Below, one piece after another: positions 1 to 12,200 of a stretch of DNA of 64,000 nt. The notes beneath the pieces were generated by a model. That model made no database searches. It saw only the letters and a list, made by a program, of their open reading frames with translations, and was not told where the DNA came from. The DNA is taken from positions 61,563,197 to 61,627,196 of the forward strand of contig NC_054741.1 in NCBI RefSeq assembly GCF_018143015.1, in the 5' to 3' direction. The stretch's first letter is position 1, and each line of letters opens with the position of its first letter. Position numbers and translations under genes: made by a program. The stretch is from Lytechinus variegatus (lineage: Eukaryota; Echinodermata; Echinoidea; Temnopleuroida; Toxopneustidae).

Positions 1-165
1 CGGTGCAAAGAAAATGGTTGGAAAATATAAAATAATTTCATCATATTCATGATTTTCAGAATATTTGGAATAGCAAGTGATAATTTTTCTTGATTGTATT
101 TCCTCTAGTTGTCTTTTTTAAAGCACTGAAATGAAAGTGTCCGGCAATAGGATACACTGCCATAC
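1..165 (+). repeat. Dispersed duplication, copy A (cut by the window edge)
   Basis: This segment matches 47580-47743 on the same strand, with only a handful of substitutions and one 1-base length change over about 165 bases. The match stops abruptly after CATAC in both places. Copy A continues past the left edge of the window, so its true length is unknown. It is either a mobile element that inserted twice or a small segmental duplication. No open reading frame or terminal repeat is seen. Confidence 0.85.
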
Positions 166-660
166 TGATCGTGTTAGAAGTTAGATGCCCTGACACTTTA
201 GCAGATAAACACATGATCCTTCTCTTTAGATTGTCTCACATTTCATGCATTGAATAGCCAAAAATTATTGTGAATAATTTATTTTTTCTAATATTGTCTG
301 ACAATGACTGAATCTGAGACTGAGTGACAGTCTGTCACTTTAGTTTGTGCCATTGACATTGTCATTGACAATTATTAATCCAGCTTACCTCAACTCTCAA
401 GCGAAGTTCGTGCAGGCTCCACTTCACTACTGCTGCACTACACTCCACCTACCGAACTTCGGGACGGTGAACTCGATCAGATATTCCAAGTGACAAAGGT
501 GGCATGGAAATGTTATTTATTGTAAAAACTACAGAAAACAATATGATAAGAAAGAAAAATAGCTTAATTTCTTACTCTTCACCCATATTTCACTCCGTAT
601 CCATTCGGTTATCCTCAAAATTGGTGATTTTGGGCCAGTATCTTTTCCTCACATGTATTA
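166..660. other. Unassigned sequence left of BUD23
   Basis: No exon, RNA gene or clear repeat is recognised here. A conserved BUD23 N-terminal exon (an RRPEH-like stretch followed by a donor) was looked for here and in the rest of 1-3200 and not found. Confidence 0.4.
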
Positions 661-789
661 TTCACGGCCGATTTCAAAACATCTCATGCGATCGATCGCA
701 GGTCAAACAGCATAACCGATCGATCGCATGTGATGTTCTGTAATCCTTTTGTAATCGATCGCATGCGATGTTTTGTAATCGGCCGTGAA
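661..789. mobile_element. 129 bp MITE with 5 bp target duplication
   Basis: The ends are inverted repeats, TTCACGGCCGATT at 661-673 and its complement at 777-789. The similarity continues inward through an AAAACATC block into GATCGATCGCATG-like motifs. TATTA directly precedes (656-660) and follows (790-794) the element, giving a 5 bp target site duplication. There is no coding capacity, so it is a non-autonomous DNA transposon. The superfamily is not identified. Confidence 0.85.
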
Positions 790-802
790 TATTACGGAAT
801 GA

Positions 803-860
803 CTGGTTTTAGACACCAGACATTTTGATGGCATGGGTTCGAATCCCACCGCTGCCACCA
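803..860 (+). pseudogene. 3' half of tRNA-Leu(UAG), including CCA
   Basis: 803-819 folds as an anticodon arm: stem CTGGT/ACCAG and 7-base loop TTTAGAC with anticodon TAG (leucine, codon CUA). A short variable region follows, then a T arm with the B-box GGTTCGAATCCC, then the 3' acceptor strand CCGCTGCC, discriminator A and CCA. The 5' half (acceptor 5' strand and D arm) is absent. CCA is normally added to eukaryotic tRNAs after transcription, so its presence implies a copy made from mature tRNA by reverse transcription. It cannot be a functional tRNA gene. Confidence 0.85.
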
Positions 861-1573
861 GTTATAACATGAACATTTGAACACTCCAAAATCATAAACT
901 CTTGCACTTCAGTCTCCTATGCTCTCCTGTAAGTTCTACTCTACTCTAGTTTAATTATACAAAGCTCTCCTTTGGAGAGCTTTGGAGAATTAAATTAGAA
1001 TTATTAAACTGAACACAGAATAAATTAGAACTGAACATGATGAAGTCCAGATCAGCACTGCATTTACTTTCCAATCTAATCTTCTGGGAAGTTCTGCCAA
1101 TGTACCCACATTGGATAATCATAGAAATCAACCAATCAAAGACAAGGAAAATGGTATGAACTATAAAATGAACTAAACCTTTTCAGTCAGACTGCAGGTC
1201 CCAAGAAAGTGGCTTCTTTCATCCAAGTGATATTCATGACTTGAGATGTTTTGCATATTTAATGAGCTTGATGCGGACCCAAACACCTCTTTTCATTCGG
1301 TCATTGCTGCTCTAATTGTGCATCGAATTTTATGAATTTGGTACCATTGTAAAGAAGAATCATTCTATAAGGTCATGTGTTTGGATTTCTTCAAAAATTT
1401 TGTAATATAGGTTAAAATTTTGATCTAAAATATGCTACAAAATAAATATTTTCACCTGACAAAAGCTGCTATTTTCACACTTTATTTTTGTTTGAGCCCA
1501 AATGATTTTTATATCATGATAAAGCTGAATATGTATGCTTTGAAATGATATAGGTTTCAAAATAAGAATTGGC
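861..1573. other. Unassigned sequence
   Basis: AT-rich DNA with a short CTCTCC-rich stretch near 920-990. No gene or complete repeat is recognised. Confidence 0.4.
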
Positions 1574-1577
1574 TTAA

Positions 1578-1860
1578 TCGGGTCAAGATCACACTTTTCA
1601 TTTGCCAAGTACGTAAAGCAGCTTGAAAACAAGATTACTGCTCTCTGATTGGTCAAAGAGACCACACAATAGCAAATTCCAATGGTTCCAGTGCCTGGGT
1701 TCATGGGAAGGTCACACTTCCCATGTGGTAATCTCCTCAAATTACCCGCACCTGTTATGTAAACCTTATCCAGCCAATCAGAACTCTGGATTTCATGCAA
1801 GTACAAAATTTCAGAAATCTCGTCTTGTACCTTGGTGGGAAAAGTGTGATCTTGACCCGA
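1578..1860. mobile_element. TTAA-flanked MITE
   Basis: The element is flanked by TTAA at 1574-1577 and 1861-1864. Its ends are inverted repeats beginning TCGGGTCAAGATCACACTTT, with about 22 matching bases on each side. A TTAA target duplication is typical of Kolobok and piggyBac transposons. The two open frames across it are non-coding artefacts of the repeat. Confidence 0.85.
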
Positions 1861-2399
1861 TTAAAAGGTGCCGCATATCAAGAGTGGCATTGTGAGAAAG
1901 TACATGTACAGATGTTCAGCTTTATGGTTATATAGATATCATTGAGGCTCATAATAAAAAGTTTTGCACAATTTGCAAAAGAAAACAGAGGAAGAAAATT
2001 CAGCTTTGAGGCACATTTTCAGGCCAGAAATTTACTTATTTAACAAAATATTGTATACAAAATAAATGACCAATAATGAAAGAGTAACTTTTACTCTATC
2101 TAATGGTGTAATAATATTTCATTTAACTTGAGGTTAAAACAGGTAAATTCTTAGAGAAAGATAATCTCACGAATCACGAGATTTTGCAAGGAGGAGGATT
2201 CAGCCACGAGATGATTTGGATGAATCTGGCCTGTTTGCTCATTAGCATAGGGACCTGCGGGCTGATTGTTTTTAAAAATAAGATCCAATCAGAGAATAAA
2301 GAAGGGTGAAAGTTGAATTAAAGAAATAAACCCAGCAGAATTTACTGTTACATAATCAAATGTATTGATACTGAATGGGCTGTGACAGGTTTATTACAT

Positions 2400-3086
2400 C
2401 ACACAAGCATGTTTCCATCCAGTTTTTACTGCAGTTCTGTGAACCCCAGTCGGTTTTCATATTCAGATTTGAACTTTAAAGGTATGCATAAATTTTGAAT
2501 ATATTTAAAGCAAAGTTTGTTTTGTCAACCTGAAAGTTTGTTCAAGGCTTGTATGACATAGCAATAAATAATATATGCAAACTGGATATTAGCAGAAGGT
2601 TTACATGGTGGCATAAACAATCGCTGAAGTGGTTTATACAATACACCACATAGAAAGTCCCAAGAAGGACAGATAAAAGTGGATAGAGGTAGAAGAGAAA
2701 TAGGCGAGAATGTGGAGGTTAGAAAGTAGGGTGAGATTCTTTCGGAAATTAGTGTAGTCTTGAGGACTGTAAACCAGAAATAGTGGAAAGCTTGAGTAGA
2801 AGGCTTGTTGAATGGACGGGTGAGAGGAGGCTGGTTTTGAGTTGGCAAGTTGAGTTGTAGAGCAGGTGTGGGAGAAAAGACTTTACATTTGAGGCAGGTT
2901 GACTGTCCAATTGACAGGTTGACATATGATTTGTTGCTCTGTCCGGTCAAACTTTCAGGTTGTAAAAAAACCAACCTTTGCTTGAAATATATTTAAACTT
3001 TATGCATACCTTGGAAGTTAAAATTTGAATATATCATGAAAACTGACTGGGGTTCACAGAACCGGTTGAAAACATGCTTGTGTTTT
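2400..3086. mobile_element. Fold-back element
   Basis: Two arms are inverted copies: about 2400-2535 and 2950-3086 share ACACAAGCATGTTT, CTGTGAACCCCAGTC and GGTATGCATAAA-type blocks in opposite orientation. The interior (about 2540-2950) is purine-rich on + and gives a 149-residue open frame on -, with no recognisable domain. It is probably a non-autonomous element just before the first visible BUD23 exon. Confidence 0.7.
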
Positions 3087-3203
3087 AAACTGAAGTTATT
3101 AATATGATGAATGGTTGCTATGGTGCATATCATCAATTATATGTTACGACTCTGTTATATACAATGATTATGTCATATCTTTTGTTATTTCTTTATATTC
3201 CAG

Positions 3204-6200
3204 TTTTATAATGATGATGAAGCAAGGAAATACACATCTAAGTAAGTATATTCACTGCGTAATCAGATAGAGTAGTTATGTTAAGTTTTACTTGTTTACA
3301 CAACACTAAAGAAAATAGTGAAGCCAATCAATAAATCTATTTCCAGTCATCCCATGTCCAAGAGACTTGCACAAAGTGTGTTGCTTCATGTACATTTTTT
3401 CATTACTTATTTTCTGAGGATAAATATTGTTGTTGGTGTAGAATGAAAACATTCTTTCATCAAGTTTTTTTTTTAAAAGCTTCAGCAGACTATGTGGATC
3501 AGGAGGCATAGTGTTTTCAGGTCGCCTGTCTGCCCCAATTTGTTCTCTCGATAACTCACTGTTCGACGTATTGACTTCATAATTGATTCATACATATTGG
3601 AGTGACGATGAACTGTTTTGTTTTGGGGGTATGGATAGAGGTTAGATGTTTAAGGTCTTGGGGGTCATTATACACCTTAAAATGCATTGCACTGTTCATA
3701 CAATCACTCAAGAACCTGTTGCCTGATAAAATTCATACTTTTTTTATTTCTTTTTAATTCTATAGTTCAAGAATGATAGAGATTCAAATGACCATGTCTG
3801 AGAGAGCAATAGAACTCCTGTCTCTTCCCGAAGACACTCCTTCCTTCATTTTGGATATTGGGTAAGTTCCCATTGTTTAGAGACCTTACCAAAAGTCTGT
3901 GCAAAGTCATTCAGTATGAATCCTGCCTTGAAGGCGCTTTGCGCCTTTCACATGCGCTTACCAGCCTTTCATGCATTTGTTTTTGTCCATGTTGAAATAT
4001 GGGGATTAACAATGAAACACATTTTGCGGGATTCAGAGTCATAGCTCTGATTTCTGGGAAATTGTCTCATTCTGCCACCACTCAAATTCATTTGGTCTCA
4101 CAGAAGACTGTTACAGGCTTCGTGTTTGCAACTTTGCATGCTACATGTATGTAGTAGCCAAGATTTTCAGATTTTCATTGAATATTTTTAGCAACCCCTT
4201 TCCAATCCCCAGTAACATAGAGCTTAGTGATTGATCTTCTGTCAGATTTTGATGATTGATACTACACAATAATCAATGCAATCAATCGATATTAATCATG
4301 GAAACCAGCCCCACAATCAATCACTATGCTTTGTGCTACCAGACCCAGGGTCATGTCTTACGAGTTACGATCGATCCGATCAATCACAACTATGGACAGC
4401 CAGCAACGTCAGTGTGTATTATGCATGTTAGTTCAAAGTATTTTCTAAATATGGTGTATAGTTCATGCATTCATTGTTTTCTTGAAAATTTACTGTGCTT
4501 CTCTTCTTTTACAAAGGACATTGTGCAAATTTCCTGTAGAAAAAGTTATGGTATGGATGGATTTCCCTTGAGTTACGATTGATTGGATCAATCATAACTA
4601 TTTATTTGTAAGACAGGGCCCAGGTCTATCACTAGTAATTGCAACCTAAATTTTGATTTTGGGGGGGGGGGGGTTTAGTTGTGAGAGGTTTGTTGTCCGA
4701 CACCATTGCTGCGAGAGTTCAGGGGGAAGAAATTTGTAAGCTTCAGTGCTAAAACATTTAATCATATAGGGTAGTCAGTTTGAATATTTGTTCCAATGTC
4801 AGAATTAAATATTTGCTTGATTATTTGTTTTAGTGATTGATTACATTTTGTTTGAAAGAATCCTACATACGGTATGTTTATACAGTTTGGGTTATGATTA
4901 TTACACCACCTTTCTACTAAACTCCCCTGCAGTATTATAGTCTAATAATTATTTCCCAGGCTGTATAGTTGACACTTGTTTTATTTTCTCTTGACTCATC
5001 TTTTTTTACATCTTTGTAGTTGTGGTTCTGGTTTGAGTGGAGAAGCTCTGACAGAGCAAGGCCATCATTGGGTAGGATTGGATATCAGTTCAAGCATGTT
5101 AGGTAAGTTTTTAATTCTCCATTCAGTAACAGGAACTGGTTATTTCTTATCTGTGTTCAGTTACAGGAGAATGAAACCTTTGGAACAACATAGCTTATGT
5201 GAAAACAGAAAAATCAAAGAAACAGATAAACAAAAGTTTGAGAAAAATCAGACAAATAATGAGAAAGTTATGAGCATTTGAATATTGCGATCACTAATGC
5301 TATGGAGATCCTCAAATTGGCAGTGCAACAAAGATGTGTGATGTCACTGGTGAACAACTCTTCCCATTACTTTAGATATATTTCACTTCTATAGGAGGGC
5401 ATGTATTAATACAGATTTTTAAAGAATACATCATGGATAAATAGTTTGTATCACCACAAGAAATAGCAGAAAGAGACATTTTAAGGGTATTTTATAGTCC
5501 ATCAAATGGAAAGTTCTTCACATGTGACATCACACATCCTTGTCACATTGCCAATGGGAGGATCTCCATAGCATTAGTGATTGCAATATTCAAATGCTTT
5601 TAACTTTCTCATTATTTGTCTGATTTTTCTCAAATTTTCTTTGTTCTTATTCTTTGATTTTTTCTGTTTCAACAAAAGCCTACTTATTCCAAAGGTTTCA
5701 TTCCCCTTTAAGGTTTCATAACATAAAGTCCAAAGTCAAAGCGACACATCACGTAGGAATCCTACGGGCATCTTCTTTCTTGCTACTGACCACATTCGTC
5801 ATCAAGACAATGCAATGGGGAATGCGGTGGTTGTTGCTGCGAAAGATGCACATTGCCTATATGGAGGGAGTCATACAGTTCATCCCAGAAAAAATTTACA
5901 TCAACATATAATTCAATTATTTCTCTACATTTTAATACCTAATATGTTAGGAACACTTCATGCATAAATGAGCAAGACGAGTTTGAAATTTTAATGTCAA
6001 AATCCGGTTGCGTAGAAAAATTGGACAAGATTGGTTCATGATACGTCAACTGTGCTTATTCGGCAATTGGCTCATTTGCATTTTCTTCTGTATTCTTTGT
6101 TAAGATTCTCTCACTGATCCCGGAAATGAGAGTGGATTCAGATTAAAACACGAGTTTCTGCGCAAACCGTTTCTGGTAGGCCTCTATATTTATTGTTTGT

Positions 6201-9200
6201 AATCTGCCATGCGTGAATGATTTGCCTAGCTGTTGGTCTGAAATTAAAGATGTGATTCCACTCTTACCATAAGTATCAAATTCATAGTAAAAAACTAAAA
6301 ACATATTCAATAATTGTGAAATCTATCTCTGAAATGGGTTTCCCTTTTTTTGTGGGATGCACTGTATATCTCTTCCATAGCAGCTTTCCCATATTCTCCA
6401 TTGTTTCATCTATGATGGATAGGTGAAGAAAGATTCGGCTCTCACTTTTGGTATTAAAGGTGCCTTGATTTAATTTCTGTTAGATGATGCAAAAGCACAT
6501 CCAGTGTAGTAGTCTAGATAATAATCATGCATTTTTAAAAAGTAAATGTGAATAAGAAAAACCCAGTCAATCAAACAATAGTAGCTTTAATTGGTTATTA
6601 TCGGTTTTTGTCTCACCTGCATAGCAGAGTGAGACTATAGGCGCCGCTTTTCCGATGGCGGCGGCGGCGTCAACATCAAATCTTAACCTGAGGTTCAGTT
6701 TTTGAAATGACATCATAACTTCGAAAGTATATGGACCTAGTTCATGAAATTTGGCCATAAGGTTAATCAAGTATTACTGAACATCCTATTAGAGTTTCAT
6801 GTCACATGGCCAAGGTCAAAGGTCATTTAGGGTCAATGAACTTAGACCATTTTGGAGGAATCAACATCGAAATCTTAACCTGAGGTTAAGTTTTTGAAAT
6901 GTCATCCTAACTTAGAAAATATATGGACCTAGTTCATGAAACTTGGACATCAGGTTAATCAATTATCACTGAACATCCTGCGTGAGTTTTATGTCACATG
7001 ACCAAGGTCAAAGGTCATTTGGGGTCAATTAACTTTGGCCAAATTGGGAGTATCTGTTGAATTCCCATCATAACTTTGACAGTTTATGGATCTGATTCAT
7101 GAAACATGGACATAATAGTAATTAAGCATCACTGAACATTTTGTGCAAGTTTCAGCTCTCATGATTAAGGTCAAAGGTAATTTAGGGTCAATGAACTTTG
7201 GCCGAATTGGGGGTGTCTGTTGAATTACCATCATAACTTTGAAAGTTTATTGGTCTAGTTCGTTAAACTTGGACATTAGAGTAATCAAGTATCACTAAAC
7301 ATCCTGTGCACATTTCAGGTCACATGACCAAGGTCAAAGGTCAATGAACTTTGGCCAAATTGGGTGTGTCTGCTGAATTACCATCATAACTTTGAAAGTT
7401 TATGGATCTGATTCATGAATCTTGGACATAAGAGTAATCAAGTATCACTGAACATCCTGTGCGAGTTTCAAGTCACTTGATCAAGGTCAAAGGTCATGTA
7501 AGGTCAATAAACTTTGGCCATGTTGGTTTTTTTTGTTGAATAACCATCATATCTCTGTAAGTTTATTGGTCTAGTTCATAAAAAGTGGACATAAGAGTAA
7601 CCATGTATCACTGAACATCTTGTGCGAGTTAGAGTAGTTTTCAAAGTCAGCACTGCTGCTATATTGAACCGCGTGATCCAGGTGAGACGGCCAGAGGCAT
7701 TCCACTTGTTATTGCTGCAGGACCCCAAACTTTCCTTTTTTCTGTTGATTGTTGTTTTCTACTTACCTCTAAAAAAAAAGTCTTAATATGGATGTTGCTC
7801 ATCACCAAACAACTAATTTTTCATGAATTACATTTCCGTCTATTACTCTGCTACTCCATAAAGTATGTACACCCTTATATGTGGGATCCTCCTGAAGTAA
7901 TTTGTCATTGTTTTCTAGTTCATACTTATCTTAATCTGAAAATTCCATCTGGTTTATGAGTATTTGTCTTTCATCCCTGTATTATATTTATATGCTTGCT
8001 TATGGAGCTATCCTGTTTAAAAATAAAGTAAAGAAAACTATAAATGAATCTAGTTTGCATGAAATGTTGTAAAGCTCTGATATTATAATGGCTTGAGCAG
8101 TTTAGGAAGTGAATAAAAAAAAAAACAGAGAGAAAATTGGGGTGAATAATTTTATGGATATGTCCTACTGCCTTTGACAGCGTTAGTTTTTTTCCAATTG
8201 AATCTGCGTTTTAATGGGACATGCAGATCTTGTTTTTGTCTTGTCTCTGTTTAGACCTCTCCAATTTCTTTCTTTCCCTCCCTTCATCTTACTTCTCTCT
8301 GTTTTTATCATTCTTTGCAGGCTAAATGGCACGTATTTAGCCTTATATACTTGGCTTCAATATTGTACCCTTTGTTATGCATTTGTTAATTACTGCCATG
8401 AAATTATTTGCTCTTGCACCGTTCATTATGTTTATTCCTATGCTAGTTTACCAACTGTACTCATGCAGATTTTTGTATGTCGATCATGCTTCGTCTCTTT
8501 ATTGCCCCCCTCTCTCTCTCCTTCATTTCATTCTACCCCAGTTCTTAAAACCCTTTATTCCTCTTCTACTTCTTCTCTCTCCCTCCCCATCTCTCTCTCT
8601 TTCTCTCTATCTCTGAATATTGTATACATGTATTTGACAGTAACTTTGATGCTATATTTTTGCTTTTCGTGTTACTTTGTAGCATGATAGTTATTGTCAA
8701 GTTCGTCTATTGTTTATTTTCTGATATGGTAACATTTACGTTTTTACAATATATTATACAATTCCACCTCCTCAGGCTTTACTATATATCTGATAATTGT
8801 TTGTTTAAATAAATACACGAACATTCCATATTGACTGGATATTATAATTACACATGAAAACAAACACTCCTTATTGTTAGGTTTTTATTTTAATAAGTAA
8901 TGTTTCTAAACATACATGTATATTGTCATTTTATACCGATTTTATTTTTGTAAATTTAATTTTGTAAACCCCGATTAGTGAGGAGAGCTTCATAACAGAA
9001 ACTAGTTTTTCTTTTAGTCATCCTCAGGCACTAGTCGGTGGTAATTTCTCCTTCTTGTACTTATTCTTGATGTCTTTTGCCTGGAAATAAAATAAATAAA
9101 AAAATAAATAAATAAATAAGTTTATTTTACAACATTTTTCTATTTCAGATATAGCTATAGAGAGGGAGGTCGATGGTGATGTTTGTCTGGCAGATATGGG

Positions 9201-12200
9201 TCAAGGCATCTTCTTCAAACCAGGGACATTCGATGGTGCAATAAGGTCAGTATTTGAATGATATATTTACCGAAACAAGCTATTTTGTGGACAAATTCCA
9301 ATGAGAAAATCTGAAGGAAAAAAAAAACAACTGCCCCCCCCAAAAAAAAAAAAAAACCTATTCTAATGGCGACAAAACAACAATGAATTAAAAGGGAGAA
9401 TTTGGGGCTACAAAATGGCAAGCCTAGTTTCTTTACTAAGACTTCTCCAAAGTAGGAGAGCAAAGAGAGGACAAACCGCCTGAAAAGTTGATTGACAAAA
9501 GAGGGCTTGCTCACTGTGATTGAATGGATATGATAAATATATGGAAAAATTTGTTGTAAATACTATTGGACGATGCACCATATTAGCAATACATTCAATA
9601 CTGCAATATACATGTAAATCTGTTATTGATTAATAATTTACGAGACCAGTAGATATAGAAATTAGAAATAAAAATTTGATGCAAGGATCATGTTATCACA
9701 GAGCTCTACTGATGCTTCATGATTCTTAAAGTTTTGATATTTTTTTGTTAATCATAGTTAAATCAATAATTTCAACTCTATGCTTAGAAAATATAAGTTC
9801 AAATTTAATCTTCAACATTAATCATTATATCCACCCTAAATTTTTGGTTAAAACCTTTTTTTTTTGCTTTTCAAATTTTTCCTCGGGAAAATGTGGCCCG
9901 CCCCTCATAAAAAGATTTTTAAAAATCTAGTTACAAGTATTTTTTTATTCAAAATTGTGTTGGAACAAAATGTTTTAGAACAATTTAAAGTGTCTTTCAA
10001 CATGCATTGTAAAGGAAATGCTTTTATCTTGCGAAAACTGTATTAATGTAAATAGTTCTTTCTTCCATCTCCAGTATATCAGCTCTTCAGTGGCTTTGCA
10101 ATGCGGACAAAAAATCACATCACCCTCCGAAAAGGTTATACAAATTCTTCTCGACCCTCTATGGAGCTCTGGTAAGAAATCTTGCTTTCTTTTTTCTATG
10201 CCCTTACGGTAAATTGCTGATTGGCCGACACCCACCTTTGTCTTCTTCCTGTTACCCTCATCCCACATGGTCTATTCATTCTGGGCCCTGTTGCATAAAA
10301 CTTTTTACCTGAGATAACTATGGTAAAAACTGAAAACTAAGGTTAGTCTGATTTCTGCCATTGACTTTAACACAGGGCCAAAACTCCAGTAAAAACAACC
10401 CGAGTTTTCACAGGTAAAAAGTTTTATGCAGCGGGCCACAGTTGTCTACTATCTATTATCATTTTGTCAAATTGCCAATACCAGTAACCATTTTGTCTAA
10501 ATTTCCAGATTTCTCTGATTGTCTATATGATTAGATTTGATTTGATTGATTTATTGTTTTCTTCTGTATTCCTACAATTCATAAATATTTTTTGTCACAT
10601 AACAGACATGATGTATTGATTAGTGGGGGTTTGTTTGCATGAATTATAGAGAAAAAAATAACTACAAATGTCATTCATGATAAATATGATCTACTACCAA
10701 ATTAATATGACATTCACAATTTGCAGGGGATTATCATCTTAAACAGATGGCTTGGAAAAAAATGACAACCCAGAATTAAAACTCATAGAATTAATCATAT
10801 ACCTATTCAGCAGAATGGATGAATTGTTTATTTTTTAACCAAAGTTTTAATTTGACAAAGTTAAAAAAAGTATATGAAGTGGAAATTAGACCAACTGGGT
10901 ATAAGGTTATTTAGATTTAGACAAAGTTGCTATTAGACCAGGTTCAGTTCTAAGTCTATTTTCGTTCCTGAAATCAAGCATATGCTGTGCAATTAATTGC
11001 ACATTCGCTATTGATTGCTAATCTGTTTTATAAAATAGGTGTATTACAATTGCAGCAGAATATTTGCGATTGATTGCAAGTATTTTCTTGCAACAGCCCG
11101 AAGTCTGGATAAGACCAATATCTTTGAAATTGTACTCCATGCATAATAGTCTTGTACTCTGACTTGGGTCCCACATGAGGCTATTAAAGAGTGCGCTGAC
11201 AGTGCTTTTGAAATTTACCCTGGACACTTTTGAATAGACTTCCTGTCTATTCATACATAACCCAGTATAGTTCTGAATAGACATTACACTATATTCTCAG
11301 TACCCTTGGTACTTCTGAATAGACCTCCTCTCTATTCACACTGTGATGTCCTTATTGTTGTAAAGAATGATCACTTTGTATTATTCTTTATAACAAGCAA
11401 ACCTGTACGAGATTCGAGCTAACTGAATCGGAAGGAATGAGTAAAAGAAATTCCTAATTTTCTCCACTAATGGGCGAGTCATGAATATCATGTATGTTAA
11501 AAATAGTAGACAGCTGGTGAGAAATAAGAAAAAAATTGTTTACAGAAATTATGCTGCGATCTTCCTAGTTAATCAGTGTGTAAGCAGTTTAAAAGCTGTT
11601 TTCCCTGAAAAATCTTGATGTAAACAGTATTGGCAAAAGAGTGTAATAGATGCTGGATGTGAATATATAATGTTATACATGCATTAATTTGATTTCACAA
11701 ATCTAAAATTTAAATTCTAATAACTTAATATTTAATTGATTTTCCGCAAACATTCACCAATATTTCTTTTTATTTTTATTTTTATCTTTTTTTTTCCAAC
11801 AAACTTTTCTTCAGGTTGAACTTCCCATTTAATCATTACACTCCCTAAATTGCCAACATAATAAATCATGTTTTTTTTTCTATTTTTCAAATTGTGTTTA
11901 AATTCATATTTGTTGCCAATTTGAGGAAAGAGTGAAAGCAAGAAATCAGAACCTTAGTTTGATGTGTTGATATGTTGTATGGGCTGATATTTCAATTTTT
12001 CTGGGTTCTTGATTTTTATTTTGACTTTTATTATTTTCAATTACAGAGGAGAGGTAGTAAAGCAGTCTTCCAATTTTATCCAGAGAACCCCAATCAGCTG
12101 GAGTTGATCACATCACAGGCAATGAGGGCGGGGTTCACAGGAGGACTGGTGGTAGATTTTCCCAACAGCACAAGAGCGAAGAAGTAATTATATATTCATC

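Noticed and set aside
803..860. Functional tRNA gene
   Set aside because: The D arm and 5' acceptor strand are missing and CCA is encoded, so it is a retro-copied fragment.
2525..2974. 149-residue - strand frame
   Set aside because: It lies inside a fold-back element between inverted arms, with no domain or splice context.
8214..8687. 157-residue frame with serine/leucine-rich composition
   Set aside because: It lies in a CT-rich intronic tract of BUD23, has a second overlapping frame of similar quality and shows no conserved motif.
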